From UBA7067 sp051880615 (GTDB taxonomy: Bacteria > Bacillota > Clostridia > Oscillospirales > Acutalibacteraceae), in contig JBJEOH010000014.1 of NCBI GenBank assembly GCA_051880615.1, positions 1 to 63,420 of the forward strand: DNA of 63,420 nt, read 5' to 3'. Positions within the stretch are counted from its first letter, which is position 1, and each line of letters starts with the position of its first letter. The notes beneath the pieces were generated by a model that saw only the letters and a program-made list of their open reading frames with translations, ran no database searches and was not told the DNA's origin. Both the position numbers and the translations under genes were made by a program. Below, piece by piece: positions 51,378 through 59,616 of this stretch.

Positions 51378-52703
51378 TTGTTTAAAACAATACAGAACGC
51401 CTGGAGAATTCCTGACCTGAGAAAGAAGATACTCTTTACTCTTTTAATCATTGTCGTATTCAGAATCGGTTCGGTTATTCCTGTTCCGTTCTTGAATATG
51501 ACAGCACTTGCAAATGTAATGTCGCCTGAGAACCTCGGTGATACAATATTTGCATATCTTAACACTTTGAGCGGCGGCGCCTTTTCAAATGCAACAATTT
51601 TTGCAATGGGCGTTACCCCGTACATCAACTCTTCAATTATCATGCAGCTTTTGACCGTTGCTATTCCTCCTCTTGAGAGAATGGCAAAGGAAGGCGAGGA
51701 AGGCAGAAAGAAGATTGCGACAATCACCCGTTATGTAACAGTTGGCTTGGGTCTTTTACAGGGCGGCGCTTACTTCTGGTATTTGTTTGCTTCAACAGAC
51801 TCAACAGGCGCAAGACTTGTTACCTACACAAACGGCTTTGAAGCAGTTTTCGCAGCAATCGTAATCATCCTCACATTTACAGCAGGTACAGCCCTTATGA
51901 TGTGGCTGGGTGAGCAGATTAACCAGTACGGTATCGGCAACGGTATTTCAATTATCCTCTTTGCTGGTATTGTTGCTCGTTTCCCGCTTACTATTACTCA
52001 GCTCATCAATTACTGGAACCTTGCTGCACAGCAGGGTCAGACACAGTACTTCTTCCTTGTTCCGCTGTTTGTAATTATCTTCCTTGCGGTTATCTGGGTT
52101 ATCGTCTTTATGAACGACGCAGAACGCAGAATTCCCGTACAGTATGCAAAAAGAGTTGTCGGCAGAAAGATGTATGGCGGTCAGTCAAGCCACCTTCCGA
52201 TAAAGGTTGGTCTCGGTGGCGTATTGCCAATCATCTTTGCAAGCTCAATTCTCTCCATTCCGTCAACAATCAAGCAGTTCTTCCCGAATATGGGTGATTT
52301 CTGGAACGGTCTTTGGGGACTGTTCAGCTACGGCGGATGGCTGTATACAATACTTTACTTCATACTGATTATTATGTTTGCGTACTTCTACACAACAATT
52401 CAGTATAATCCTGTAGAAATGTCCAATAATCTTCGTCAGAACAACGGTACAATCCCCGGTATTCGTCCGGGCAAGCCGACAACAGACTTTATCGCAAAAA
52501 TCCTTTCAAGAATTACACTTATCGGTGCGTTGTTCCTTTCGGTTATCGCGATATTCCCGATCGTATTCTGCGGTGTAGGCAATATGCGTGACCTTTCAAT
52601 GGGCGGTACCTCGATAATCATTCTTGTAGGTGTTGCACTTGAAACAGTTAAGCAGATGGAATCTCAGATGATGATGCGTCATTATAAGGGCTTCCTTGAC
52701 TAA
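51378..52703 (+). CDS. secY: Protein translocase subunit SecY
   Basis: 441-aa, ten-helix channel of the Sec translocon. ITFAMGVTPYINSSIIMQ-type plug region (AMGVTPYINSSIIMQLL), GEQINQYGIGNGISIILFA and the cytosolic loop RRIPVQYAKR are clear. It starts with TTG directly after the rplO stop (TAATTG), with GAGGTGG as binding site inside rplO, so it is coupled to L15. Confidence 0.97.
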   Translation: MFKTIQNAWRIPDLRKKILFTLLIIVVFRIGSVIPVPFLNMTALANVMSPENLGDTIFAYLNTLSGGAFSNATIFAMGVTPYINSSIIMQLLTVAIPPLERMAKEGEEGRKKIATITRYVTVGLGLLQGGAYFWYLFASTDSTGARLVTYTNGFEAVFAAIVIILTFTAGTALMMWLGEQINQYGIGNGISIILFAGIVARFPLTITQLINYWNLAAQQGQTQYFFLVPLFVIIFLAVIWVIVFMNDAERRIPVQYAKRVVGRKMYGGQSSHLPIKVGLGGVLPIIFASSILSIPSTIKQFFPNMGDFWNGLWGLFSYGGWLYTILYFILIIMFAYFYTTIQYNPVEMSNNLRQNNGTIPGIRPGKPTTDFIAKILSRITLIGALFLSVIAIFPIVFCGVGNMRDLSMGGTSIIILVGVALETVKQMESQMMMRHYKGFLD

Positions 52704-52720
52704 GCTGAAAGGAGAAGATT

Positions 52721-53353
52721 ATGAATATAATTCTTTTAGGAGCACCGGGCGCCGGCAAAGGCACCCAGGCAGAGGTTATTTCAAACCATTTGTCAATTCC
52801 CACAATTTCAACGGGTAACATTATCCGTGAAGCGCTGAGAAGCGGCACAGAAATGGGTCTTAAGGCTAAGTCATATATGGACGAGGGTAAGCTTGTTCCG
52901 GATGAGGTTGTAATCGGCATCATCAAGGACAGACTTGCTAATGACGACTGTAAAAACGGTTTCATCCTTGACGGCTTTCCGAGAACCATTCCGCAGGCCG
53001 AGGCTCTGGACAGCATGGGTGTTGTAATCGACAAGGTAATCGACATTGAAGTACCTGACGAGAACATTGCTCGCCGTATGTCCGGACGCCGTGTTTGTGC
53101 AGACTGCGGCGCAAGCTATCACCTTGACTATAAAAAGCCAAAGGCAGACGGTGTTTGCGACAGCTGCGGCGGCACCCTTGTTCAGCGCAAGGACGACCAT
53201 CCCGACACAGTTCTGGCAAGACTTCAGGTTTATCATAATGAAACCGAGCCTCTCAAGGGCTACTACGAAAAGCAGGGTAAGCTTGCAATCGTAGAGGGTC
53301 AGGAGGAAATAAAGGACACAACTGCCCTTATCCTCGCAGAAGTTGAGGCGTAA
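52721..53353 (+). CDS. adk: Adenylate kinase, zinc-LID type
   Basis: 210 aa; equilibrates ATP, ADP and AMP. P-loop GAPGAGKGTQAE at residues 7-18, FILDGFPRTIPQA near 82, and a long LID with CADCGASYHLDYKKP and CDSCGG, four Cys that bind structural zinc as in Bacillus and Clostridium. Confidence 0.97.
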   Translation: MNIILLGAPGAGKGTQAEVISNHLSIPTISTGNIIREALRSGTEMGLKAKSYMDEGKLVPDEVVIGIIKDRLANDDCKNGFILDGFPRTIPQAEALDSMGVVIDKVIDIEVPDENIARRMSGRRVCADCGASYHLDYKKPKADGVCDSCGGTLVQRKDDHPDTVLARLQVYHNETEPLKGYYEKQGKLAIVEGQEEIKDTTALILAEVEA

Positions 53354-53359
53354 TTTTAT

Positions 53360-54112
53360 ATGGTTGTATTAAAAACTTCCCGTGAACTTGCTAAAATGCG
53401 CGAAGCGGGCAGAATTTCCGCAAATGCATTGAAGCTTGCAGGTCAAGCGGTTGAGCCCGGTGTTTCAACCGCAGAGATTGACCGGGTTGTTCGCAAATAT
53501 ATCGAGGGGCAGGGCGCTAAGCCCTCGTTCCTCGGCTATGGCGGATTTCCGGCAAGCGCCTGTATTTCGGTGAATGATGAGGTTGTCCATGGCATACCTT
53601 CAAAGAAACGCATTCTAAAAAGCGGTGATATAGTGTCGATTGATGTCGGCGCTTTCATCGACGGCTTCCACGGCGACAACGCATGGACTTTTGCGTGCGG
53701 CGACATCAGCGCCGAAGCGCAGGGCTTGCTTGACGCTACAAAGGAAAGTCTGTTTGAGGGAATTAAACAGGCTGTTGTCGGTAATCGTATAGGTGATATC
53801 GGCAGCGCGATTCAAGGGTATGTCGAAGCTCGCAACTACTCGGTGGTACGCGATTATGTCGGCCACGGCGTAGGTGCGAAATTACACGAGGATCCAAGCG
53901 TACCGAATTTCGGTACACCCGGCAGAGGTGTGCGCCTGTTACCGGGAATGACTATTGCCATTGAGCCTATGATTAATCTTGGCACTCACAGGGTCAGGGT
54001 ACTGGACGACGACTGGACTGCTGTTACGGCAGACGGAAAGTTGTCTGCTCACTTTGAGCATTCGGTTGCAATCACAGCCGACGGACCGGTTATTTTAACC
54101 CTTCCCGACTGA
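53360..54112 (+). CDS. map: Methionine aminopeptidase, type I
   Basis: 250 aa; removes the N-terminal Met of new proteins. Metal ligands are visible as IDVGAFIDGFHGDN (two Asp, near residue 98), GHGVG (His near 170), AIEPM (Glu near 203) and FEHS (Glu near 234). Only 6 bp separates it from adk. Confidence 0.97.
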   Translation: MVVLKTSRELAKMREAGRISANALKLAGQAVEPGVSTAEIDRVVRKYIEGQGAKPSFLGYGGFPASACISVNDEVVHGIPSKKRILKSGDIVSIDVGAFIDGFHGDNAWTFACGDISAEAQGLLDATKESLFEGIKQAVVGNRIGDIGSAIQGYVEARNYSVVRDYVGHGVGAKLHEDPSVPNFGTPGRGVRLLPGMTIAIEPMINLGTHRVRVLDDDWTAVTADGKLSAHFEHSVAITADGPVILTLPD

Positions 54113-54122
54113 GAGGTGCAGT

Positions 54123-54362
54123 ATGGATTTTGAAAGAGGTCTTGTGGTGAGGGCGAAATGCGGCAGGGACAAAAACAGGTTTTTTGTTGTTATATCCTGC
54201 GAGCGTGAATATGCTTATATAGCGGACGGCAAAACAAGAAGACTTGAAAAGCCAAAGCGGAAAAATTTAAAGCATTTGTTTGTCACTGACACAGTTATTC
54301 CGGAGAGTTCATTAAATACCAATAAGCTGATTAAGGCTGAGTTAAGACAATTTAACTATTAA
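54123..54362 (+). CDS. KOW-domain RNA-binding protein (L14e-like)
   Basis: 79 aa; residues 1-40 form a KOW/L14e-type barrel (FERGLVVRAKCGRDKNRFFV) and a basic segment follows (RRLEKPKRKNLKHLFV). A gene of this kind sits between map and infA in many clostridia and is absent from Bacillus; its role is not well established, probably ribosome-associated. Confidence 0.85.
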   Translation: MDFERGLVVRAKCGRDKNRFFVVISCEREYAYIADGKTRRLEKPKRKNLKHLFVTDTVIPESSLNTNKLIKAELRQFNY

Positions 54363-54384
54363 GCGTTTATGAGGAGGTAATTTT

Positions 54385-54603
54385 ATGTCAAAGCAGGATG
54401 TTATCGAAATTGAGGGTACAGTAACAGAGGCTCTGCCGAACGCGCAGTTCAAGGTTGAGCTTCCTAACGGACACGAAATCCTTGCTCACATTTCAGGCAA
54501 GCTGAGAATGAATTTCATCAGAATATTGCCCGGTGACAAGGTTACTGTTGAGATGTCTCCGTACGACCTGACAAGAGGTCGTATCACATGGAGAAGCAAG
54601 TAA
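54385..54603 (+). CDS. infA: Translation initiation factor IF-1
   Basis: 72-aa OB-fold protein that occupies the 30S A site during initiation. KQDVIEIEGTVTEALPNAQF and SPYDLTRGRITWRSK are nearly invariant in the family. AGGAGG precedes the ATG. Confidence 0.97.
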   Translation: MSKQDVIEIEGTVTEALPNAQFKVELPNGHEILAHISGKLRMNFIRILPGDKVTVEMSPYDLTRGRITWRSK

Positions 54604-54644
54604 TATATAAAACACTTATCACTTAAGAAAGGAATGATTACACA

Positions 54645-54758
54645 ATGAAAGTCAGACCTTCAGTAAAGAAAATTTGCGAAAAGTGCAAGGTAATTAAGCG
54701 CAAGGGCAAGGTAATGGTTATTTGCGAAAATCCTAAGCACAAGCAGCGTCAGGGCTAA
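54645..54758 (+). CDS. rpmJ: 50S ribosomal protein L36, zinc type
   Basis: 37 aa; MKVRPSVKKICEKCKVIKRK with ligands C-x2-C, a later Cys (VMVICENP) and His (KHKQRQG), the zinc form. AAAGGA precedes the ATG. Confidence 0.95.
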   Translation: MKVRPSVKKICEKCKVIKRKGKVMVICENPKHKQRQG

Positions 54759-54804
54759 TGCCAAAAATAAAAAATCTTAAAATATTATATGGAGGTGCAA
54801 CAAA

Positions 54805-55173
54805 ATGGCTCGTATAGCAGGTGTTGACTTGCCGAGAGATAAAAGAGTTGAAATCGGTTTAACCTATATTTACGGTATCGGCAGAAAGACTGCAAGCGAC
54901 ATAGTTGCTGCAACAGGAATTAATCCTGACACTCGTGTCAGAGATTTGACAGAAGATGATGTTTCAAAGCTCAGAGAATATATTGACCACAACTGCCGCG
55001 TTGAAGGTGACCTTCGCCGTGACATCGCATTTGACATCAAAAGACTTATTGAAATTGGTTGCTACAGAGGCGTACGCCACAGAAAAGGCCTTCCTGTAAG
55101 AGGACAGCGTTCAAAGACAAACGCTCGTACTCGTAAGGGTCCGAGAAAAACAATGGCAAACAAGAAGAAATAA
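54805..55173 (+). CDS. rpsM: 30S ribosomal protein S13
   Basis: 122 aa; helix-two-turn-helix part GLTYIYGIGRKTASDIVAA and basic C-terminal tail RGQRSKTNARTRKGPRKT that contacts P-site tRNA. GGAGG precedes the ATG. Confidence 0.97.
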   Translation: MARIAGVDLPRDKRVEIGLTYIYGIGRKTASDIVAATGINPDTRVRDLTEDDVSKLREYIDHNCRVEGDLRRDIAFDIKRLIEIGCYRGVRHRKGLPVRGQRSKTNARTRKGPRKTMANKKK

Positions 55174-55191
55174 GCAAGGAGGGTTTAAGCT

Positions 55192-55593
55192 ATGGCAGCA
55201 CCTAAGGGTAAAAAGACTACCGTTCGCCGCCGCCGCGAGAGAAAGAACATCGAGCGCGGTGCAGCACACATTCAGTCTACTTTCAACAATACTATTGTTA
55301 CTATATCAGATGTACAGGGCAACGCTGTATCCTGGGCAAGCGCAGGCGAGCTTGGCTTCAGAGGTTCAAGAAAGTCAACTCCGTTTGCAGCTCAGTCAGC
55401 AGCCGAGACAGCCGCAAAGGCAGCTATGGAGCACGGAATGAAGTCCGTTGAAGTGTATGTCAAGGGTCCGGGAGCAGGCCGTGAGGCAGCAATCAGAGCC
55501 TTGCAGTCAGCAGGTCTTGAGGTTTCAATGATCAAAGATGTAACACCGATACCGCACAACGGATGCCGTCCTCCTAAGAGAAGACGCGTATAG
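55192..55593 (+). CDS. rpsK: 30S ribosomal protein S11
   Basis: 133 aa; AHIQSTFNNTIVTISDVQGN and the conserved C-terminal TPIPHNGCRPPKRRRV. It forms part of the mRNA exit channel. Confidence 0.97.
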   Translation: MAAPKGKKTTVRRRRERKNIERGAAHIQSTFNNTIVTISDVQGNAVSWASAGELGFRGSRKSTPFAAQSAAETAAKAAMEHGMKSVEVYVKGPGAGREAAIRALQSAGLEVSMIKDVTPIPHNGCRPPKRRRV

Positions 55594-55619
55594 TCCAAAA
55601 ATAAAGGAGGAAATAACCC

Positions 55620-56213
55620 ATGGCAAAAAATATGCAGCCTATTGCAAAGCGTTGCAGAGCGCTCGGAATTTCTCCCGCTGTAATGGGATATTCCAAGAAA
55701 ACTTCTAACAGAAATCCTAACGGAAATTCAAGAAGAAAAAAGAGCGAGTACAGCCTTCAGCTCACAGAGAAGCAGAAGGTAAAGTTCATATACGGCATTA
55801 TGGAGAAGCAGTTCAGAATGTACTACGAGAAGGCTGAAAAGGCACAGGGCAAAACCGGTGAAGTTCTTCTCACAACAATCGAGCGCAGACTCGATAATGT
55901 AGTATTCAGACTTGGCTTTGCAAGAACAAGAAGAGAAGCAAGACAGCTTGTTAACCACGCTCACTTCACAGTAAACGGCAAGAAGGTCAACATTCCGTCT
56001 TACCTTGTAAAGGTTGGTGATGTTATTGCTGTTAAAGAAACAAGCAAGTCAACAACTCGTTATAAGGAAATCGGCACAGAGTCAACACTTCTTCCGAAGT
56101 GGCTTGAGAAGTCAGAAAATGAGCTTAGCGGCAAGGTTATCGCAATGCCTGAGAGAGAGGACATTGACTTCCCGGTTGAAGAGCACCTTATCGTTGAGTT
56201 GTACTCCAAGTAA
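55620..56213 (+). CDS. rpsD: 30S ribosomal protein S4
   Basis: 197 aa with an S4 RNA-binding domain (ERRLDNVVFRLGFARTRREA, residues about 88-107). The N-terminal zinc Cys cluster of some S4 proteins is missing, so this is the zinc-free form. In other bacteria S4 regulates the alpha operon. Confidence 0.97.
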   Translation: MAKNMQPIAKRCRALGISPAVMGYSKKTSNRNPNGNSRRKKSEYSLQLTEKQKVKFIYGIMEKQFRMYYEKAEKAQGKTGEVLLTTIERRLDNVVFRLGFARTRREARQLVNHAHFTVNGKKVNIPSYLVKVGDVIAVKETSKSTTRYKEIGTESTLLPKWLEKSENELSGKVIAMPEREDIDFPVEEHLIVELYSK

Positions 56214-56285
56214 TCCCTTTTATAACAGTACGCATATAAACGCAGGGCGGCTCTACGCCGCCTAACATAGGGAGGAGATTCGCTG

Positions 56286-57239
56286 ATGATAGAATTTGAA
56301 AAGCCAAGAATTGACATAGAAGAATTATCCGCCGACGGCAAATACGGCAAGTTTGTAGTAGAGCCATTGGAGCGTGGCTTTGGAAACACCCTCGGAAACA
56401 GCTTGAGAAGAGTTCTTCTTTCTTCCCTTGAGGGTGTGGCAGTAACCTCAATCAAAATTGACGGTGTTCTCCACGAATTTTCAACGATTCCCGGCGTTAA
56501 AGAGGATGTAACCGAAATCGTGCTTAATATGAAGGGTTTAACGGCTAAGCTTCACTGCGACGGTCCTAAGACAGTTGAAATCAACGCAGAAGGACCTTGC
56601 ATTGTAACTGCCGATTCAATTAAGTGCGACAGCGAGGTTGAAATCCTTAATCCGGATATGCATATTGCAACACTGGGCGATGACTCTAAGCTTACAATGG
56701 AAATCACATTGGATAAGGGCAGAGGATATGTTCCGGCAGAGCGCAATAAGCTTATATCCGGCAATAATGTAATCGGTGTTTTGCCTGTCGATTCTATCTA
56801 TACACCGGTTCTCAAGGTTAATTACACTGTTGAGAACACTCGTGTAGGTCAGATTACAGACTACGACAAGCTCACACTTGATGTATGGACAAACGGCGTA
56901 ATAAACGCACAAGAGGCAGTATCTCTTGCAGCAAAGGTACTCACAGAGCACCTCAACCTGTTTGTTGACCTTTCGGATAAGGGTCACAGCACAGAAATAA
57001 TGGTGGAAAAGGACGACAAGGGCAAGGAAAAGGTTCTTGAGATGACTATCGAGGAGCTTGACCTTTCGGTTCGTTCATTCAACTGCTTAAAGCGTGCCGG
57101 AATTAACACAGTAGAAGACTTAATTAATAAATCTGAGGACGATATGATGAAGGTGAGAAACCTCGGCAGAAAATCTCTGGAAGAGGTTATCTACAAGCTG
57201 CAGAGCCTTGGCTTCAGTCTTCAGAAAGAGGATGAATAA
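56286..57239 (+). CDS. rpoA: RNA polymerase alpha subunit
   Basis: 317 aa; N-terminal dimerisation domain (ERGFGNTLGNSLRRVLLSS near residue 38) and C-terminal DNA-binding domain (LDLSVRSFNCLKRAGINTVE near 258; RNLGRKSLEEV) that contacts UP elements and activators. Confidence 0.97.
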   Translation: MIEFEKPRIDIEELSADGKYGKFVVEPLERGFGNTLGNSLRRVLLSSLEGVAVTSIKIDGVLHEFSTIPGVKEDVTEIVLNMKGLTAKLHCDGPKTVEINAEGPCIVTADSIKCDSEVEILNPDMHIATLGDDSKLTMEITLDKGRGYVPAERNKLISGNNVIGVLPVDSIYTPVLKVNYTVENTRVGQITDYDKLTLDVWTNGVINAQEAVSLAAKVLTEHLNLFVDLSDKGHSTEIMVEKDDKGKEKVLEMTIEELDLSVRSFNCLKRAGINTVEDLINKSEDDMMKVRNLGRKSLEEVIYKLQSLGFSLQKEDE

Positions 57240-57273
57240 TCCTTTAAGAATTTAAGTAAAGGAGTGACTTTCA

Positions 57274-57615
57274 ATGCCAGGTACAAGAAAATTGGGAAGA
57301 ACAACTGCTCACAGAACAGCAATGCTCAGAGCTTTGGTTACATTCCTGTTTGAAAACGGCAAAATTGAAACAACTGTAACTCGTGCTAAAGAGGTTAGCT
57401 CTATGGCAGAGAAGATGATAACAATAGCTAAGGATGACAGCCTTCACAACAAGCGTATGGTAATGTCTTTTGTAACAAAGGAAGATGTTGCTCACAAGCT
57501 TTTCAGTGAGATTGCTCCGAAGTATGCTGACAGAAACGGCGGTTACACAAGAATTACAAAGCTTGGACCGCGCAGAGGCGACGCAGCAGAGATGGCTATT
57601 ATCGAGCTTATCTGA
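57274..57615 (+). CDS. rplQ: 50S ribosomal protein L17
   Basis: 113 aa, short Firmicutes form. TRKLGRTTAHRTAMLRAL and YTRITKLGPRRGDAAEMAII are typical. Last gene of the super-operon. Confidence 0.97.
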   Translation: MPGTRKLGRTTAHRTAMLRALVTFLFENGKIETTVTRAKEVSSMAEKMITIAKDDSLHNKRMVMSFVTKEDVAHKLFSEIAPKYADRNGGYTRITKLGPRRGDAAEMAIIELI

Positions 57616-57631
57616 TGATATGTTGAATAAT

Positions 57632-57662
57632 GGCGGAGCTGAAAAATGCTCCGCCGTTTTTA
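57632..57662 (+). terminator. Terminator of the ribosomal super-operon
   Basis: The 8-bp stem GGCGGAGC/GCTCCGCC with an 8-nt loop is followed by GTTTTTA. From here to the tRNA (57663-57821) I see no gene. Confidence 0.9.
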
Positions 57663-57821
57663 CTTAACTGTGATTGCCATAACTACCTTATATGCATTGT
57701 GGTTAGCTTCACGGCAAGATAAGAACAATCTTATATAGTATATTGGTTTGGAAAAATCGCTTATTTTTGCGTTAATCAGAAGTAAGGGAGAAGCACAGAG
57801 TATAACATAAAAAGTAAAAAT

Positions 57822-57898
57822 CCGCCCGTAGCATAGCCGGATAATGCAACGGATTCCGATTCCGGAGACCGGGGGTTCGAATCCCTCCGGGCGGGCCA
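57822..57898 (+). tRNA. tRNA-Arg (anticodon CCG)
   Basis: A full cloverleaf can be drawn. Acceptor CCGCCCG/CGGGCGG; D arm GCAT/ATGC; anticodon loop TTCCGAT with CCG (57856-57858); a 5-nt variable loop; T arm GGGGG-TTCGAAT-CCCTC; discriminator G and encoded CCA (57896-57898). One mismatch (A-G) is at the base of the anticodon stem. It reads CGG codons. The genes to its right look foreign, so its 3' end is a likely integration site. Confidence 0.96.
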
Positions 57899-57923
57899 TA
57901 AAAGGGTAACAAAAAAGATGCCC

Positions 57924-57958
57924 TGCGAAAAACTCCGATTTCATCGGGGTTTTTCGCA
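57924..57958. terminator. Hairpin terminator after tRNA-Arg
   Basis: A long stem (TGCGAAAAACTCCGAT with ATCGGGGTTTTTCGCA, one mismatch) has a 3-nt loop, followed by T residues. It can work in both directions and lies 25 bp past the tRNA. Confidence 0.75.
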
Positions 57959-58061
57959 TATTTAGAGCAAAATTTTTGAAGATAGTTTTATAGATGCCAA
58001 ACGGCAAATTTCCTACTCAGATACCATTTGAACCTACAAAACCGAAAATACGAGAAAAGGC

Positions 58062-58097
58062 AGCGCATGGAAATCAAAAATCCATGCGCTTTTTTTA
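58062..58097 (+). terminator. Terminator before the first element gene
   Basis: The perfect 10-bp stem AGCGCATGGA/TCCATGCGCT is followed by TTTTTTTATT. No clear gene lies between the tRNA and this site, so it may terminate a small transcript or insulate the element. Confidence 0.85.
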
Positions 58098-58122
58098 TTG
58101 CCTATTTCAGAAAGGAGTACCC

Positions 58123-58866
58123 ATGAGAAAAGAAACTGATTTGGACGGTGTGAAAGCAATCGCAAAAGCCTTGCTTATGACCGCCGTCAATCAAACGCCC
58201 TACTCACCGATGATCGTACAGCACCCGTTCACCTCCACGGGTCTTATCCCTTTCCCGACAGAAATGAATAAAGGATTTCAACCGGTAGATATCACACTCA
58301 ACGAAGATAACCTAAAGATATGGCGGGAATCCATAAGTCAAATAATAGACGAAGCGGAAAACCCATATCACATATATATGCTGCTCAATCCTCCCTACGC
58401 TCTGACCTTTCTCAAGCTCGCATCCCCCTACCTTTCAAGGAAGGACTTCTCAGAAATCCTTGCCTCTGCTTGGATCAATTGCGAAGCACCTCATAATGAT
58501 CCCGACTTAAACAAAGCTGATCTGCTTTCCATGTTCAAATCCGCCGATCCCAAAGCGCTTATGGAGGACGATGAATATGAGCAGCTACAGAAATTGGATG
58601 ACACACTGACAGTTTATCGCGGAGTGACCTCATATAACGCAGACAATATCAAAGCCCTGTCATGGTCTTTGAGCAAAGAAACGGCAGAATGGTTTGCTCA
58701 TAGATTTAATCAGGACGGAACAGTCTATGAAGCGCAGATTGACAAAGAGCATATATTTGCAGTATTTAACGGTCGAAACGAATCGGAAGTCATTCTCGAT
58801 CCCCAATATCTCACAGATATAACGGAGGTTGAGGATATGACCTCCGATTTTTCTTTATCAATGTAA
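58123..58866 (+). CDS. ADP-ribosyltransferase-like protein of the element
   Basis: This 247-aa protein has no signal peptide. Its C-terminal half shows the three spaced elements of an R-S-E type ADP-ribosyltransferase: LTVYRGVT (Arg near residue 168), LSWSLSK (Ser-x-Ser near 183) and NESEVILDP (Glu-x-Glu near 223). The family call is from motif order only; the N-terminal part (about 1-150) is unfamiliar. It ends in an acidic stretch and SDFSLSM, a tail style shared with other element proteins. ATG 58123 follows AAAGGAG; an in-frame extension to 57994 crosses the terminator and is not used. Confidence 0.6.
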   Translation: MRKETDLDGVKAIAKALLMTAVNQTPYSPMIVQHPFTSTGLIPFPTEMNKGFQPVDITLNEDNLKIWRESISQIIDEAENPYHIYMLLNPPYALTFLKLASPYLSRKDFSEILASAWINCEAPHNDPDLNKADLLSMFKSADPKALMEDDEYEQLQKLDDTLTVYRGVTSYNADNIKALSWSLSKETAEWFAHRFNQDGTVYEAQIDKEHIFAVFNGRNESEVILDPQYLTDITEVEDMTSDFSLSM

Positions 58867-58882
58867 CAGGAGGAAAAACAAT

Positions 58883-59539
58883 ATGACAATTTATCAAAAA
58901 GAACTGCTCCGGCAGCTTTCAAATCTCGGTTGCACCGGATATGAGGATGACCAAAGCGGAATGCTGAATATCACTATGGACGGTCTTCCTCTCTGTGTCG
59001 CAGGCCAAAAAGGCGACCTTTATTGGGACAAGGAAAATGTCGCTCTGCCGGAACGCCGAAAAGCAGTAGACGCCCTGTGCAAAGCCGCCGATCTTGTGCG
59101 CGAATATGTTTCCCTTTATGAAGCCTCTCCGCAGATGAAACCGGAAAGCGTACCGGAATACAGACAACTTGCCGAATATGGGAGCATCGTTCTCGGAGCA
59201 ATGTACAGTGAAACGCACGGATTCATGTTCTCGACATGGACGCAGTACAACGGCGGCAAAACAATTGAACACGGCGACTATTCACCGAGCTATGAATACG
59301 CCAAAGAATCCTTTGCCACCCGCGCAAAGCTGATAGATAAGTATCGGCTGTTCTCAGAAACGGAGGCAGAAAATCTGTATCGCTGTATTGATTATGCGTT
59401 GGAAAAATGCGAATCGCTGACTTATGAACAAGAGGAACAACTCAAAGACCTAAAGGAAAAGCTGACCTTCGGATACCCGAAACTTGAAGATGAGCCTCCG
59501 TCATTCGATCAGGATGAAGCTCCTCAACTGAATATGTAA
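58883..59539 (+). CDS. Unknown element protein ending in an acidic tail
   Basis: This 218-aa soluble protein has a family unknown to me. Residues about 105-200 are helical and charged (YEYAKESFATRAKLIDKYRL, LTYEQEEQLKDLKEKL). The end is DEPPSFDQDEAPQLNM, again acidic with a final hydrophobic-x-Met. It starts 16 bp after the ART-like gene with AGGAGGA, so the two are cotranscribed; a terminator follows. Confidence 0.7.
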   Translation: MTIYQKELLRQLSNLGCTGYEDDQSGMLNITMDGLPLCVAGQKGDLYWDKENVALPERRKAVDALCKAADLVREYVSLYEASPQMKPESVPEYRQLAEYGSIVLGAMYSETHGFMFSTWTQYNGGKTIEHGDYSPSYEYAKESFATRAKLIDKYRLFSETEAENLYRCIDYALEKCESLTYEQEEQLKDLKEKLTFGYPKLEDEPPSFDQDEAPQLNM

Positions 59540-59551
59540 TATCCGCCCGCA

Positions 59552-59591
59552 GCCTCCGGCTTTGTTTTCTGCAAAACCGGAGGCTTTTTCT
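59552..59591 (+). terminator. Terminator within the element
   Basis: AGCCTCCGG pairs with CCGGAGGCT, extended by an inner TTTG/CAAA stem, and is followed by TTTTC. It separates the first two genes from the next operon. Confidence 0.85.
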
Positions 59592-59616
59592 ATTTTAACG
59601 AAAGGAATAACAGATC

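Noticed and set aside
57660..58007. 115-codon frame on the minus strand over the tRNA
   Set aside because: Its middle (RPEGFEPPVSGIGIRC) is the antisense translation of the tRNA-Arg gene, a well-known false gene. It also crosses a terminator hairpin.
57994..58122. N-terminal extension of the ART-like protein
   Set aside because: The frame is open but crosses the strong terminator at 58062-58097, while the ATG at 58123 has a good ribosome-binding site.
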